The position numbers and the translations under genes are program-made. 54,661 bases of DNA. It comes from an uncultured Clostridia bacterium (GTDB lineage Bacteria > Bacillota > Clostridia > TANB77 > CAG-508). Below, piece after piece: positions 54,062 through 54,661 of this stretch. The notes beneath the pieces were generated by a model. The model made no database searches and was not told the origin of the DNA. It was given only the letters and a program-made list of their open reading frames with translations. The DNA lies in assembly GCA_947591045.1 (NCBI GenBank), contig CANQCV010000007.1, positions 1 to 54,661 on the forward strand, given 5' to 3'. Each line of letters opens with the position of its first letter. Position 1 is the stretch's first letter.

Positions 54062-54547
54062 TCATAATAATTGTTTTAATATTTTATCAATATTAGGGAA
54101 AATAATATTTTTCATTCCATGATTATATAAATTCAAAACCTTTGTTGCCTTATCTACAATTTCTGTTTGCAATTTATTTGATAATCTTATCGGTACTTTA
54201 TTCTTTATATATTGGCTTTCTACATATTGTTCCGTTACAGGAAACATATTTTGTATTAAGAAAGCACTATATGTATTTGCTACATCTCCAAAAACAATTG
54301 TATCGATTGATGGCTTTTTTCCTAATTTAATTTGTTTTTGTATTTTATAATCATAAATTTTTTGATATTTATCTATTTTTGTACTTACAGGAATGAACCA
54401 AATTATATTATTATATTCTTTACTTTTAAAACAATAGTAACAAGGTCGTTTATTTTCATTTTCTTTATTTTTCATTAACTCTGAATCATCTATAATATCA
54501 AAAAATGAATCTTTTATAAAATAAAAACAGCCTACATTTATTTGCAT
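54062..54547 (-). CDS. Type III toxin-antitoxin endoribonuclease, CptN/TenpN-like
   Basis: 161 residues. It starts MQINVGCFYFIKDSFFDIID, contains RPCYYCFKSKEYN, IIWFIPVSTKIDKYQKIYD, DTIVFGDVANTYSAFLIQNM and a C-terminal MKNIIFPNIDKILKQLL, the order and pattern of the AbiQ/ToxN-superfamily toxins of the CptN/TenpN group. These cut their own repeat RNA antitoxin and cellular RNA, and act in phage abortive infection. AAGGAG precedes the ATG. A GAAA-loop hairpin and a repeat-like RNA lie directly upstream, as expected for a type III locus. Confidence 0.78.
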   Translation of the reverse strand: MQINVGCFYFIKDSFFDIIDDSELMKNKENENKRPCYYCFKSKEYNNIIWFIPVSTKIDKYQKIYDYKIQKQIKLGKKPSIDTIVFGDVANTYSAFLIQNMFPVTEQYVESQYIKNKVPIRLSNKLQTEIVDKATKVLNLYNHGMKNIIFPNIDKILKQLL

Positions 54548-54571
54548 TCTTATTACTCCTTATAATATTAA

Positions 54572-54595
54572 GAGCCTACCATTTCTGGTAAGCCC
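54572..54595 (-). terminator. Hairpin between RNA antitoxin and toxin
   Basis: As RNA, about ten base pairs closed by a GAAA tetraloop (arms 54572-54581 and 54586-54595), without a long U-tract. It fits the leaky terminator that sets the RNA-to-toxin ratio in type III systems. Confidence 0.65.
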
Positions 54596-54602
54596 CTTAA
54601 AA

Positions 54603-54661
54603 GATTTATTCACTCTCTCATTTGTTAGTCGCTCAAAGAGGCGGCGACAAACACATTTATT
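54603..54661 (-). ncRNA. Start of type III RNA antitoxin repeat array (partial)
   Basis: Transcribed leftward into the toxin. It contains GTCGC...GCGAC, a loop with CCTCTTT that can pair with a following GAGAGAG, i.e. an H-type pseudoknot. AATAAAT recurs 51 bases apart (at the window end and near 54608), suggesting one repeat unit followed by a partial one. The rest of the array lies beyond the window. Confidence 0.6.

Overview
The window is AT-rich DNA of a spore-forming, Clostridia-like Bacillota (yabP-yabQ-divIC cluster, strong AAGGAGG ribosome sites, A-type flavoprotein, RF2 with its own +1 frameshift). About 10 kb of chromosome is followed by an integrated temperate phage of about 42.9 kb and then by a short chromosomal tail that the window cuts off.

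Chromosome, 1-10096: the 3' end of a RhuM-like gene; an XRE regulator divergent from a pseudopilin-anchored, formylglycine-enzyme-fold surface protein whose 3' end looks like a diversity-generating retroelement variable region; then a flavodiiron protein, RF2, aspartokinase, an ATP-grasp enzyme, YabP, YabQ, DivIC and Rho.

Prophage, 10152-53044: it is bounded by a perfect 36-bp direct repeat (attL/attR). Leftmost are integrase, a small XRE gene and a rightward two-gene membrane-protein cassette. All else reads leftward. The early region (52.9-41.2 kb) holds an XRE regulator, replication and recombination genes, two DNA methyltransferases, two HNH proteins, many small genes and a sigma-like late regulator. 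A 415-bp control region follows. The late region holds terminase, portal, scaffold, capsid, adaptor, stabiliser, ejected proteins, fibres, holin and endolysin. No tape measure or sheath gene is seen, so the phage is probably short-tailed (podovirus-like).

Main discovery candidate: by my manual scan the window has only eight in-frame CGG codons. All lie in the prophage, in four genes (repressor-like XRE, large terminase, adenine/cytosine-N4 methyltransferase, giant ejected polyvalent protein). At each one the expected reading frame breaks and is restored exactly if the C is skipped and the following GGA or GGT is read as glycine. In the terminase three such sites lie in the Walker A loop and skipping rebuilds a canonical P-loop. 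In the methyltransferase three sites rebuild a 383-residue enzyme. In the polyvalent gene one site joins two overlapping frames into a 2809-residue protein. I never saw CGG used as arginine. This suggests that CGG is an unassigned or hungry codon that directs +1 frameshifting (in effect C-GGN = Gly) in this phage or host.

Right tail, 53045-54661: a 201-bp repeat nearly identical to one just inside the left phage end, AT-rich non-coding DNA, a truncated HIT-family gene, and a type III toxin-antitoxin locus (CptN/TenpN-like toxin with the start of its RNA antitoxin).
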